DNA of 64,000 nucleotides from Clitopilus passeckerianus. Its lineage: Eukaryota > Basidiomycota > Agaricomycetes > Agaricales > Entolomataceae. Both the position numbers and the translations under genes were made by a program. The notes below the pieces were generated by a model. That model ran no database searches, had not been told where the DNA came from, and saw only the letters and a program-made list of their open reading frames with translations. Within the stretch, counting starts at the first letter, position 1. Every line of letters begins with the position of its first letter. The stretch lies in contig CALYLX010000021.1 of assembly GCA_944990035.1 (NCBI GenBank), positions 124,001-188,000 of the forward strand. Direction: 5' to 3'. Shown here in pieces: positions 21,553 to 32,024 of the stretch.

Positions 21553-22164
21553 CTACCGCCTCTTGCGTGTCTCTCGAGGGCGCATGATCCGCCGGAGTAG
21601 ATACTGCAAAAGCCCACCAGCTTTGGCGTGTTCCTTCGGGAAGTACCTACCCGTCGACTTCGTGTACTCGCTAAGCGCTTTCTCAGAATCGAATACCCGC
21701 ACTGCTTGACCTGTCCTGTTCCTGTCTGTCAGATCGACGATATTTACATAAATGCGTCGGAGCATCTATACAGTAAATTTGAGGTTTCCACTGTCAGCAT
21801 ACACGACATAGAATGAATGTCAGAGCGTACCTGAATGCATTCATCGAGGCTCAGTGGTGCTTCTAAGTCAAGAGCCTGGCATATTCCTTGCCAGGAATTG
21901 AGGTCATTCGCATCCGTACCATACCGACGGTTGAATTCCTGGACTAGAGCTGTTTGAAAGGCTTCCTTGGCTTCGATTTTCTCTGGAGAACCTTTCTTCC
22001 AGCCGAAATGTTTGCACAGTCGAGAGAACTCTTTGGACGATGAGCGGCGAGGGTTGTAGTTGAATTGAGGATATTGGGCAAAAAACGCAGTGATGTAATC
22101 AGCATGCTTTCGAAGGGTTAGTGTCAGCTCGCCTGCGGTTGGATTTGAGATTTACGGTAGTCAT
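21553..22164 (-). pseudogene. Conserved fungal protein of unknown function, copy 2 (SG2), frameshifted
   Basis: Duplicate of the gene at 16553-17170. Most of the protein is preserved: FFAQYPQFNYNP, EFSRLCKHFGWKKGSPEK, ALVQEFNRRYGTDANDLNSW, YVNIVDLTDRNRTGQAVRVF, STGRYFPKEHAKAGGLLQYL. The ATG at 22164 (MTTVNLKSNRRRADTN) runs into a stop because of one extra base near 22110 relative to copy 1. Downstream of that the right frame is open (LTLRKHADYITAFF) but has no start of its own; a TAA precedes it. Either a recent pseudogene, or an unseen upstream exon splices in at the CCGCAG before the open frame. The second exon (21765-21553) is intact, suggesting recent loss. Confidence 0.65.
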
Positions 22165-22779
22165 ATTGAATCGATGGATGTAGCAAAACTACGCGTCCCA
22201 GACTGCGGAAGCCAGAAAGAAATGCCTTCCGCGGTATGGGTCGGGAGTTGGAGAGGAGTTCGAGCCGTCGACCTTTTTGGGGGTGGAACTGGGGTCCTAT
22301 CACTCGTAATGCTACCCGACAGAGCCCCCTGAAACCTCCACTTTTCTCATGATGATTATTACAGGGTCGTGACCAAGAGCAAGGATGTGTGGAAAAATAC
22401 GGGGCGATGATCATCGAAAAAGGCAACAAGGCAAAGCATGAGGCAACGTCCATGTGTTCAATGACCAGGCTGGGTAGGGTGTCCTCCCCGTCGTCAAAAA
22501 TATATGTTCGCCACTACTCCGGGATGGTGGCAGAACCTCGATGTAGCCAATAGTTTTTCGCATGCTCTCACTCACACACCTACATCGAATTATCACGAAC
22601 CAGATACTTCTCGGGTTCACATCATGAGCTAGGACGTCAATGTAAACGTCGCTCGTGTTCTCGTCACGAAAATCAAGAGAGAATCCCAAATCTTCGAACT
22701 TCGTGGCGGATGATACAACATATTCCAGGGATGGAAACCCAGTACTCTATTTACAGTATTCGTTATGCTATCATGTAGT
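22165..22779. repeat. Duplicated intergenic block (copy 2)
   Basis: Counterpart of 17171-18162 without the extra 394 bp; the join is at about 22345 (TCTCATGATGATTATTACAG). Lies between MFS3 and SG2 as copy 1 lies between MFS2 and SG1. No gene. Confidence 0.7.
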
Positions 22780-24883
22780 CTAATTCGTATCAGCCGTGGA
22801 ATACCCAACATCCACCCACGCCCGCATCTCGTTCCCGTACCGAATCACGGCTAGTAGGATTCTGTGTTGTTCGAGTCAGCACCGAAGAGCCAGAGAGAAG
22901 ATGAATTGAGGAAGAAAACGTACATCAACCCCAAAACAGAAAACAAAGCACTCAACCCATCCGTCCATGCAACACCATACATCTCCACCATAGGGAGTAC
23001 ACATGCGATCGCTGGTGAGAGGAGTAACGAGCGGAAGCCCCTAACATACAAATACAGTATCAGCATCACGAGTAATTCGAACTGAACTTGAGAAGAAATG
23101 GAAGAAAGGAGGAAAGAACTCACGTATTCGCAGCCATACTCTCCGCACTCCTCTCATGCATAACATCAACAACATACGCCGCGCTCGGGCTGAGCACCAT
23201 ATCCACCCCCATCCCATTCAAGAACAGGCAAACCAGGTTCAATGCGAGGCCGATTTTCCCTCCCAATCCTATCGTTCCGTCGAACTCAACACCGGGTCCG
23301 TACTGCGTAATCAACCCAGAACCCAGCACACTCAATGGAACGAGCACCGCTGCACCGAATAGGGTCGCACGGAGACGGTCTTCGGGGTACCATACCCCGT
23401 TGCGTTTGGCACGCCATCGGACGACGATGCTGTCGGATATGCGGCCTGCAAGAGGGGCGCCGACTGGTGGGGAGGGTTGGTATGAAGTATAAGAGGAGAC
23501 AAGAGAGGGCAGAAGAACGCACTCATATTCCCCAACCCAGCAGGGATGAAGCACATCCCAATTATCGCTGGGTTCGTTATTCCATATTTGGGGCCCTGTA
23601 TGTCCGAACATCCGAAATTAGCTTCCCATTCTATTACTCGGATGAAAGGATACGGAGAAAGGAGGAAAGATGGGCGGAAAAGACGTACGATGGTATAAGC
23701 CAATGGAACGAGCAACACATAATCCGTTAAGAGGACGAAAAATCCAGCTAAGCTCTACATCATATCCCATGTCAGCATATCACATCTCGGAAGGAAGAGA
23801 AGGGAGAAGAAGAAACGCACAACACCCAACAAATTCGGACTCCTCAACAACCAAAGTGGCTTCAGTGGGTTGATCCACACCCATTTCCACCTCTTCCCTG
23901 CCTTCCCATCTCCTCCCTCTCCACTTCCTTCCACACCTCCTCCCGCCTCCAGCTCCTTACGAGCAGCCACATCAACACCCCTCGTCCCCGGATGACACGT
24001 CTCAGGGAAGTAAAACCACATGGCGAAATACGCCCCAAGTCCCGCGAGTGCGAGTGCGCCCTGGAGGAGCCGCCAGGAGAGGTATTCGGATGCTAGCCCA
24101 CCGATTGGAGGGGCGAGGGCTGGGCCGAGGAGGATTGCCTATTGGTGGGAGAAGGAAGCGTCAGTATCATTTAGGATAAAGGAAGAAAGGGGGAAAAGAA
24201 GTAGGGCATGACACTTACAGCGAAAAACACACCCATCGCCCTCCCCCTCTCCTCCAACCTATACACATCCCCAATCACACCAGCTCCAACTGCCATACCA
24301 GGCGACGCACCGAGTGCTTGGAGGAAGCGGGAGGTCATTAGTTGGGGGATTGTGGTGGAGAGGGCGACGCCGAGGGAGCCGATGGTTAGGAGCGGGAGAG
24401 AGAGGAGGTAGGTTGGGCGGCGGCCGTCTGTGGAGGAGAGATTGAGATTAGGACCCAAGTCTAAAGAAGGGAGAAAGAGAGAAGGAGTGAAGGAAGAGAC
24501 ATACAAAAAGTCGAATACGAAGCACCCATCAAGGCACCTAGACATCCTGCGAAGATGGAAAAGGAGACGGCGAGAGAGATGACAGAGCCTGTTGTATTGA
24601 GGTCTTTTGCGATTTCGGGTATGGAGGGGATGAATGTGCCTGAGGCGAATACTGGAGGGAGGAGAGGGTTAGTACTCGTATGACACGGAAGAACAGGGCA
24701 AAAAGATCTGGACCCACACGGAATCAAGCCACACCAGGACACCAGAGCTACGATAACTCTCTTCCTCCCAGGTGAGAATCGTTCATATATAGCATCGTGC
24801 GGATTGGGTTGCTTTGCTCCTGCCTCCGCTGCGAGGAGGGGTGTTTGTTCGGAGTGGTTTGGTGGTGGTGGAGAGGCTGTCAT
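22780..24883 (-). CDS. MFS3: MFS multidrug/H+ antiporter-like transporter (DHA1 type)
   Basis: Complete nine-exon paralogue. Start MTASPPPPNHSEQTPLLAAE at 24883; RFSPGRKRVIVALVSWCGL; FASGTFIPSIPEIAKDLNTT; GALMGASYSTFYGRRPTYL; LGASPGMAVGAGVIGDVYRL; motif C region LLGPALAPPIGGL; KWVWINPLKPLWLLRSPN; GPKYGITNPAIIGMCFIPAG; VGYSTADTN end. Closest to MFS2 in coding sequence and flanks. The predicted role is proton-coupled efflux. Element C lies 422 bp before the ATG. The central loop is longer here (AARKELEAGGGVEGSGEGGD) and looks disordered. Confidence 0.9.
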
Positions 24884-25691
24884 CTATCTATAACGAGGGT
24901 TAGGGTGACTTGGGAGGGTGAGGCTGGAACGCAGAGGCCGACTAACCGTCTAACTGACTGGTCGTGAAAGTTTTCGTGATTTTCGTTGGGTATCTTCCTG
25001 AAAACGCACTCGTAGCTTGTCGAGGCGTCGTGGGTATCAGACAGAGTCCTCTTGACTTATTTAAGTACAATCCGGCCGCAGGGTCGACAACGAGTACTAA
25101 GTAAATGTCGAATGTCGAATTCTGATTCTGACTCTTCCCCAGTTGTAAAATAGACTAGAGTTTAATCAGTCGACTTTGAGAAAGACTTAGTTCCATCTGG
25201 CAAGGGGACATAGTGCATGAATGATGATGCGAATAAAAAGTTGGACTCGAGCATGTGCGAGATCCGTCGGGATTCAAACGGCCGAGGATCAGGATGCTAC
25301 AGGTGGGATTTAGGGGAGGCAGAGGCAAAGAGAGCCAAACAACGCGTCGACCTTTTGTGGAAAAATGATGGATTGCAATCGCGTACACCAGGATCACAAG
25401 CAAAAACTAATAGTTATACATACAACGATGTAGATTTAACACCAATGAACAACTTGTACTGTGCTCGATCACGTAACGGGCCACTCCGCGCCAGAATTGA
25501 CATAGCTCAACGCTAGCTCAACCTAATCTTCCGGTATTTTTGTGTAGATGGCGATCCGTCTTGAGTTTCCATTGTGTAGCAACGGTGTCCCAGAAAAATT
25601 TGTAGAAATTCAGAAAAATTATATGCCGAAGAAATTGCCGGATCGTGCCATGATTCTTTATCACATTCGTCTTTATAACCATAGAGGTAGT
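24884..25691. other. Promoter region of MFS3 with element C, and 3' flank of MFS4
   Basis: 808 bp without a gene. The promoter-proximal block is shared with MFS2 (GGGTCGACAAC, AAATGTCGAATGTCGAAT and TCCATCTGG motifs occur in both). Element C is at 25305-25360. Confidence 0.6.
25305..25360 (-). promoter_or_regulatory. Shared upstream element, copy C (MFS3)
   Basis: Minus strand: CCACAAAAGGTCGACGCG, TTGTTTGGCTCTCTTTGCC, CCTCCCCTAAATCCC. Closest to the seven-copy consensus. 422 bp upstream of the MFS3 ATG, same orientation. Confidence 0.7.
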
Positions 25692-27847
25692 CTAGTTGGT
25701 ATCAGCTGTCGAATACCCCACATCCACCCACGCCCTCATCTCGTTCCCGTATCGAATCATACAGAGCAGGATTCTGGTTATAATTGGAGTTAGGACCAAG
25801 AAGACATGAAGGAAGGGAAGGAGGCGTACATTAACCCAAGGGTGGCTACCAAAGCACCTATCGTACCCGTCCACGCAACGCCGTACATCTCCACCATGGG
25901 GAGTATACATGCAATCGCTGGCGAGAGCAGTAACGAGCGGACGCCGCTAGTCGCAGCCATACTCTCCGCACTCCTCTCATGCATAACATCAACCACATAC
26001 GCCGCGCTCGGGGCCAGCACCATATCCACACCCACACCATTCATAAACAGACACACCAAGTTCAACACCAACCCAAGCCTCCCAGGTACGAATTGCGTCA
26101 GGAGCCCAGAACCTAGAACACTCAGCGGGACGAGCACCGAGGCGCCGAAGAGGGTAGCTCGGAGGCGGTCTTCTGGGTACCATACCCCGTTGCGTTTGGC
26201 ACGCCATTTTATGATGGTGGTGTCAGAGATGCGACCTGCGAGTGGGGCACCGACTGCGAGTTTCGGGTTTCAGGTTATGATTAACTTGAATGAGGTATGG
26301 GAAGTTAGGAGGACGTACTCATATTCCCCAATCCGGCTGGAATGAAGCACAGTCCGATTAGAGCTTGGTTAGTTATTCCGTATCGAGGAGCCTAAGTCAT
26401 TGTCAATGGTGTAAGTCAGATGTAGGTAGGTAGGTTCGAATATCTTCAAGGAGGGGCTTACGATTGTATACGCCAGGGGAACGAGTAACATGTAATCCGT
26501 TAGCAAGACCAACGTCCCTGCAACGCTCTATACCAGCGCATCCCAACTCATCATCAGCTCTAACCCTCTAACACACAACCCAAAACAAAAGGTGACTCAC
26601 CACACCCAATAAATTCGGGCTCCTCAACAACCACAACGGCTTCAGCGGGTTAATCCACACCCACCTCCACCTCTTCTCCGCATCCCCCTCCTCCTCTGTC
26701 CGACCATTTTCGACCTGAGCACGACAAGCAAGGAGATCGACCCCCCTGGTCCCCGGATGATACGTCTCCGGAAACCAGAGATACATGCACACGTACACCA
26801 CAAGCCCTGAGAGCCCAAGACCGAGCTGGAGGATCCTCCAGGATAGGTACTCGGCGGCGAATCCGCCCATTGGAGGGGCGAGTGCTGGGCCGAGGAGGAC
26901 TGCCTGCGTGTGCCGGGGAAATACATCATGTCAGCCTCAAGTGGAAGAGGGTATCAGAACAGGACGGAACGCACACCATAAAACACACCCATCGCCGTAC
27001 CCCTCTCCTCCAACCTATACACGTCCCCAATCACACCAGCTCCAACCGCCATACCCGGCGACGCACCGAGAGCTTGGAGGAAGCGGGAGATCATTAGTTG
27101 GGGGATTGTGGTGGAGAGTGCAACACCGAAGGAGCCGAAGGCGAGGAGGGGCAGGGAGACGAGGTAGGTTGGCCGGCGGCCGTCTGTGGGGAGGGCGATC
27201 GAGTGAAAACGGATATGAATGAGGAAAGATGGGACGATGAGAAAAGGAGAGAACACGTACAGAAAGTCGAATAAGAAGCTCCCATTAGAGCACCGAGACA
27301 TCCTCCGAAGATGGATAGTGAGACGGCGAGGGAGATAACGGAGCCCGTTGTGTTGAGGTCTTTTGCGATTTCGGGGATGGAGGGGATGAATGTTCCCGAG
27401 GCGAATACTGGAGGGAGGGTGGAGGTTAGTATGTGGTCACGGGGTATTACGATGAGAGGGGATTGGGAAACCAGAAATAAAAACAAAACGGTAATGAGAA
27501 ATCCAGAGGAGGACATGAAGGACAGGGATCGAAGTTGGGATTTGGAGATTTGGATTTAGATATCTCGCAAGGGCAAGGAATCGGATCGAAGATAGATCGA
27601 GAGTAGAAAATTGGACGGGGCAGGACAGACCCAATGAATCGAGAATCGAGAAGAAAAAACTCAACATACACGGAATCAACCCGCACCACGACACCAACGC
27701 TAAGATAACACGTTTCTGAGTTGGTGAAAACCGTTCATATACGGCGTCGTGTCCATGATCTGCTCCAACCTCTGCTATGAGGAGGGGAGTGTCTTCCGAA
27801 AACGAGCGGTTTGGTGATGGTGACTGTGGCGGAGGCGAGGCTGCCAT
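25692..27847 (-). CDS. MFS4: MFS multidrug/H+ antiporter-like transporter (DHA1 type), one intron lost
   Basis: Complete paralogue with eight exons. Start MAASPPPQSPSPNRSFSEDT at 27847 (a Met 22 codons upstream is less likely: only this one aligns with the paralogues). VYERFSPTQKRVILALVSWC; FASGTFIPSIPEIAKDLNTT; GALMGASYSTFYGRRPTYL; LGASPGMAVGAGVIGDVYRL; LLGPALAPPMGGF; RWVWINPLKPLWLLRSPN; GVWYPEDRLRATLFGASV; VGYSTADTN. The intron that interrupts MFS1-3 before GVRSLLLSPAIA is absent with no coding change (AESMAATSGVRS). The loop before LGLVLNLVCLFMNG is shorter than in the others. The first intron is unusually long (about 230 nt). Element D lies 313 bp upstream. Confidence 0.9.
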
Positions 27848-28457
27848 CCGAGTGTTTGCTCTGAGTTGCAGTATTAGTCTAGGTTTAGTCGAATCGCAGT
27901 TCAGACCCCGCAAAGTGACTCGGAACTGGGAAAGTATGACTCAAAGATGGGAGATGAAGTCGAGTGCAGGGTCCTGATCCTTACCCTTCTCTTTCGACTT
28001 CCCCAGTTAGTCAATTCGTAAGCAGCCATGCTGCCAGTGTTCAAGTAGTCCCATCTAGTCAGATACCTTTGCGCGCCAGGCAGACCGGGCCAGGCGAATA
28101 ACGTTTCAATTTGGCAATGATTCAACATCGAACGGCTGCACCGCACCGCACGGGAGTCTGGCTTTAGGGGCGGTAAAGGCAAACCGAACCAAATAACGCG
28201 TCGATTTTCGTGGACGCGTCTGATGGGTTTTGTGCCTGGAATTGGGTTGTGTCTGCACGATCCAATCGCTCACGTCGTACGAGGTCTGTGGCTTCATCTT
28301 TCACGAAGCAATATGAAGTATGATGATCGCAAATGGATCGGTTCCAAATATCGATCCTATGCTCACTGGATACATTGTTGCTCGTTCCCTAGATTTCATG
28401 ATGAATATGTTGGCAGATGTTCCTGCTTCCCAAATGGCCATCTCTTAGTTCACCCGC
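27848..28457. other. Promoter region of MFS4 with element D
   Basis: 610 bp; element D at 28160-28213, otherwise nothing recognised. Adjoins the 3' end of the inhibitor-like gene. Confidence 0.6.
28160..28213 (-). promoter_or_regulatory. Shared upstream element, copy D (MFS4)
   Basis: Minus strand: CCACGAAAATCGACGCG, TTATTTGGTTCGGTTTGCC, CGCCCCTAAAGCC. A second ACGCGT lies just outside (28214-28219), as in copy F. 313 bp upstream of the MFS4 ATG, same orientation. Confidence 0.7.
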
Positions 28458-29134
28458 TCATGCAACCTTCTTAAACCACCACCCTTTCGCGGATCCTTGA
28501 GCGAGGTAAATCTGGGCAAAGGTAGGTCCAAGTCAGCTGAGAGAACTGCTAGAGAATGACTGGCTCAAACCCACCTCGAGTTCACCGGGAGGTATCCTCC
28601 TTTCAAGCCCCCTCCTTCCAAGGACGAGGTACCACCAGCCTGCGGACATGTCTGGTAGCCAGACCCTGTCAATTCATTTATTTTAGTATCGTGCCAACGC
28701 TGCAAAGCACCAAAACATACACATAATAATCATCCCCTCCAATAAGTTGAGAAGGGGAGTCGTCCAGAATGCTCCATGTGAAAGGGGTGGAGGAGGGTCG
28801 GATGAAGATGTCGTCTGGCGCCAGGTAGGAGCCGTTGATACTGATAGTGAATTTTTTGGTGCCGACTTTCGCTATGGTGAACTATACACGGATCAGCAAG
28901 CAGTAGTCAGCACTCGTACTTCTTCATGTACATAATAGAATATAGGATAGGATGGTACGAAAGAATAGATTCAATGAACGCAAAACGTACACGACCAGGC
29001 ATCGCACCCACTGGCAACTGAACGAGCTGGGGAGGGTACCCATTGCCAACGCTATCGAGTCCAAAAGGCTGGACTTCGGTGTTAGTGGTATAGTAGATCT
29101 CGTAAACGCCAGAGGGGAGTTCGCGATTTGTCAT
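28458..29134 (-). CDS. Small beta-trefoil-like protein, possible I66-type protease inhibitor
   Basis: Exons 29134-28991, 28881-28721, 28665-28575 and 28511-28458 join in frame to 149 aa. Starts MTNRELPSGVYEIYYTTNTE; then LPVGAMPGR, FTIAKVGTKKFTISINGSYL, PFTWSILDDS, YYVVWLPDMSAGWWYLVLG, RRIPPGELEIYLAQGSAKGW and ends WWFKKVA. Length, the GxYxI start, a LPxGxxP turn, three strand blocks each ending in an F/W-rich strand, and a late PPGE resemble mushroom I66 (cnispin-like) serine protease inhibitors. Identity to that family cannot be measured here, and a general beta-trefoil or lectin-like fold is the alternative. No signal peptide, as for known cytosolic mushroom inhibitors. A TATAAA lies about 80 bp upstream (29211-29216). 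If correct it would act in defence against grazers or in control of endogenous proteases (inference). Confidence 0.62.
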
Positions 29135-29210
29135 TGTTCGCGTGATATATGAAGGTGGAGTAGAAAGGGGAAGGGGAAGATGAGGTATAATGTGTCAGAC
29201 GATGACACCC

Positions 29211-29216
29211 TTTATA
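29211..29216 (-). promoter_or_regulatory. TATA box of the inhibitor-like gene
   Basis: TATAAA (ACGCTATAAAGGG on the minus strand) about 80 bp upstream of the ATG at 29134. Confidence 0.5.
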
Positions 29217-30314
29217 GCGTGTAAATTGCTTGATTACGAACTAGGAGAGCTCGGAGAAGTTAGCAAACCCCTCGACTGCCAAGCTTTTGTGAGATTCTTA
29301 ACTCGGCTGGCTCGTTCTCATTCTCGAGTATGAGTCGGTAGGCGTCCCAGAGGCCGTGGTAAACATCGAGACTCGAGACCATCGCCCGGCGGCTATCAGA
29401 GTGAGGTAAATTTCTTGCAATTTGTGGCCGATAATCTAATGAGACGCACGGTTGGACATCATAAGCAAGGTAGAAGGTGTGTATACTTCTGAGATTCCAC
29501 GTATCGCTTGCCTGGATAAACTAACTGTCATTGAGTATTGTGACTAATAACAGGAAATCTGAAGAACTAACTGACTCCACACCCGTCGAAAAAGTTGACC
29601 ACGACGGAATGACGCCTACTTGCGCCGAGTTGTTCTGAATGGTGGTAAGCATCACCACGCTGCGTGTCCTATTTTTATTCTGGCTTTAATCTACCACGTA
29701 TATTCGACACGAGGAGACTTACAGTGACAGAGAACGCTATCCGGTACACCAGAAAATGCAACACTGGCAGATCAAACCACCAACCGACAGACAACGAAGA
29801 GCACTGAGGCAGTTCCGCCAAGTAGGCAGAACGGATAATGAAGGGAGTTTAATGTCAGTTCGCCCAAGATGTTGAGGAATGTGCAACTCCCGAATCGAAT
29901 CGCCGGCGGGTGCAAATGCTCCCAATGCGTAAATACGAACAGTGGCACCGGCGGGGGTGACATGTCGGAAGAGTCTACGTGATAATTTCCCAAAAGGCTT
30001 GCGGAAGTGCCAAAGGCGTAGTCCGGACCTAGGAGAGCCAGATAGAATGACGTTACAGGTAATTAGCAGGGCTTATTTCTGATGAAGAGCTTCCCAGCCC
30101 TGGAATTGCTTCGCATGAAGCAAGTGATGGACAGATCAGTGGATTTGGCTATTATCTAGCACAGAAGGCCTGGTTGTTTGACCGTCCATACTTGAGTCTG
30201 CACAGAACCAGTATGATACAGACGGAGGAGCAATCTTTAATTCGACAAGCATCATACCTCATTGAACATTTAGCACACAAAAGTAAAATGGATCCTATTC
30301 GGGGAACTCGGCGT

Positions 30315-30369
30315 GGATTTAGGGGAGGTCCAAGCAAAGGAGACCAAACAACACGTCGTCCTTTTCGGG
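30315..30369 (-). promoter_or_regulatory. Shared upstream element, copy E (DUF6593-like 2)
   Basis: Minus strand: CGAAAAGGACGACGTG, TTGTTTGGTCTCCTTTGC, CCTCCCCTAAATCC. 521 bp upstream of the ATG at 30890 but in the opposite orientation; no gene on the minus strand is seen directly beyond it. Confidence 0.7.
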
Positions 30370-30785
30370 ACGGATGGAGTTCGAAACGTAAGCCTTGATT
30401 TGAAGACATACAACTCAGAGGGTGTGCTTGAACCCAGAACTGATTCCCAGAGTCCTTGTCGGCCAACAAGCTTTGTCCTCGGCGAATCCTCGCCATAGCA
30501 CTGCCTTCCAGGTCAGAGCACACTAGACGAACCAACTATCGTGGGCTACTAGCGATGGAATCTAATCACACGATAGTCCGTCGTGTGGTGGTTCAGTGCA
30601 TTTTTTCCATTTCGATGAAACCTCCAGTGGGAAAAGCCACTCGTGCCCCTGCCTTTGATCCCCGAGAGGACTGAGATGACTCACTCGAGTTAGCGACTCG
30701 AGCTTACTGTCCGCTTTCTTGAGACCTCTTTGTGACCTTCTTCGTTTGCCAAGCTTTAAAGGCAGTGTTCTCCTCCGACGGGCAC

Positions 30786-30812
30786 CGCCTTTCTCAAATG
30801 CACTGAAAGGCG
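30786..30812. promoter_or_regulatory. Dyad repeat upstream of DUF6593-like 2
   Basis: CGCCTTTC and GAAAGGCG, 8-bp perfect inverted arms around AAATGCAC, 78 bp before the ATG. A related dyad lies before DUF6593-like 3 (37484-37508). Confidence 0.5.
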
Positions 30813-30889
30813 GGAACAGTTCCACCTAAACGATCATGAAAACCTCATAAGTAAAGGCAAGCGCTGACGGTGGTTTTGTGTTCTCAGAA

Positions 30890-31532
30890 ATGGACTCAAC
30901 AACGACCCTCGTAAACCCCACCGCCATCCAACTCGACTTCTCCAAAAAGAGCTTCACATCCGCCACACTCTCCGTCTCCGGCATCCCTCTCTACCGCATC
31001 ACCACCCCCGATCGTGCAGGTCAACGTACGGAGGTGGTGGATGTCAATACCAAAGAAGCCTTAATCACCATAAAAACAAGAGACTTATTCCCTGATACCA
31101 TAACCTTCAAGTATCATCACAAAGGGAAGAGCCTCGGGTTGAAGAAATGGTTGACGAAGAACACCGGCCCTGACGGGAGTTACACATTCTCATTCGAGAC
31201 GGACTCTGGTGTATACGAGTGGAAGCCGAGCCCTCAACATTGGTTAGCTGTATGTATCTCGCTTCTTACCTTCCACTCGTCGGTCGCTAAATCGCTGATC
31301 CACCCGCCGTTAGCTATATCACATCAACAACCCCGTATCTCCCATAGCGTACCTCGTTAAAGGTCCCGCAGCACCAAGTATATTCATGGAAGCAGGGACG
31401 GAGCGGTTCAGGGACCTCATCTTAGCCTCCATGCTGGTTGTAGAGAGAGAACTCAAAGTCGTGGAGAATTGGTCGTGGGACTCGGATATGGGGCAGACGG
31501 TGTTATATTATAATGTCCTTAACCCATTTTAA
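30890..31532 (+). CDS. DUF6593-like protein 2 (two-exon sub-clade)
   Basis: Exons 30890-31249 and 31314-31532, 192 aa. MDSTTTLVNPTAIQLDFSKK; LYRITTPDRAGQRTEVVDV; ITIKTRDLFPDTITFKYHH; LGLKKWLTKN; SYTFSFETDSGVYEWKPSPQ; exon 2 LYHINNPVSPIAYLVKGPAA, PSIFMEAGTERFRDLILASM, ending NVLNPF. Unlike copies 1, 4 and 5, there is no intron after the KKW block and the middle segment is longer and carries FSFETDSG. Closest to copy 3 (36727-37392), which is its mirror image across TYR1. Function unknown. Preceded by element E and a dyad repeat. The Met four codons upstream (30878) is in frame but not shared with the paralogues. Confidence 0.82.
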
Positions 31533-32024
31533 TTTCTGGTATTGCAGACCGAAATTCAACACTCTTGACCATTTCCTAGTTTGAAACCAAGAAGTCCGAG
31601 TCGTCGGGATTGGCGTTTAATGGAACTAACTTTTCAACTCTGAAAACCTCCCATACGACTCTCTGTACAAGGATCCACCTAACCTCAACACCGTTTACTC
31701 GGAATGAACTAAACGACGTCCAAAATTCCCAGTCAATACGACCATATTTCCAAAGGTCCTACTCGCAGCGATCAATGGCGAAGAAACCTATATTGATTTT
31801 AATTTTTTGAAAGTTCTCCAACAATCGCAGCCCAACTCGCTGTCGTTCCAGGCATTAAGGTTCACACGAAACAACCATTCCCAAGAACCATCGCCGTAAA
31901 GCCGTTTCTAAGATCGGACGATAGACAGACGAACATCCTTCCTTGGCCCACTGAGTACACCACCACTGACAAAAACGAATCAAAACCTGTTCGATAATTC
32001 AATTCCTCATACAATAAACTCAGG
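31533..32024. other. Convergent intergenic region
   Basis: 492 bp between the 3' ends of DUF6593-like 2 and TYR1. AT-richer than its neighbours; probably 3' UTRs. No gene. Confidence 0.5.

Larger units (their letters stand above)
29135..30889. other. Intergenic 1.75 kb with element E; no supported gene
   Basis: A minus-strand open region at 30000-29740 has two competing frames, one with hydrophobic stretches (LGGTASVLFVVCRLVV), but no consistent exon set. Element E lies at 30315-30369 and a dyad repeat at 30786-30812. Other ORFs look random. Confidence 0.45.

Noticed and set aside
29740..30000. Possible membrane-protein exon on the minus strand downstream of element E
   Set aside because: Two frames compete and neither connects to further exons or resembles a known family.
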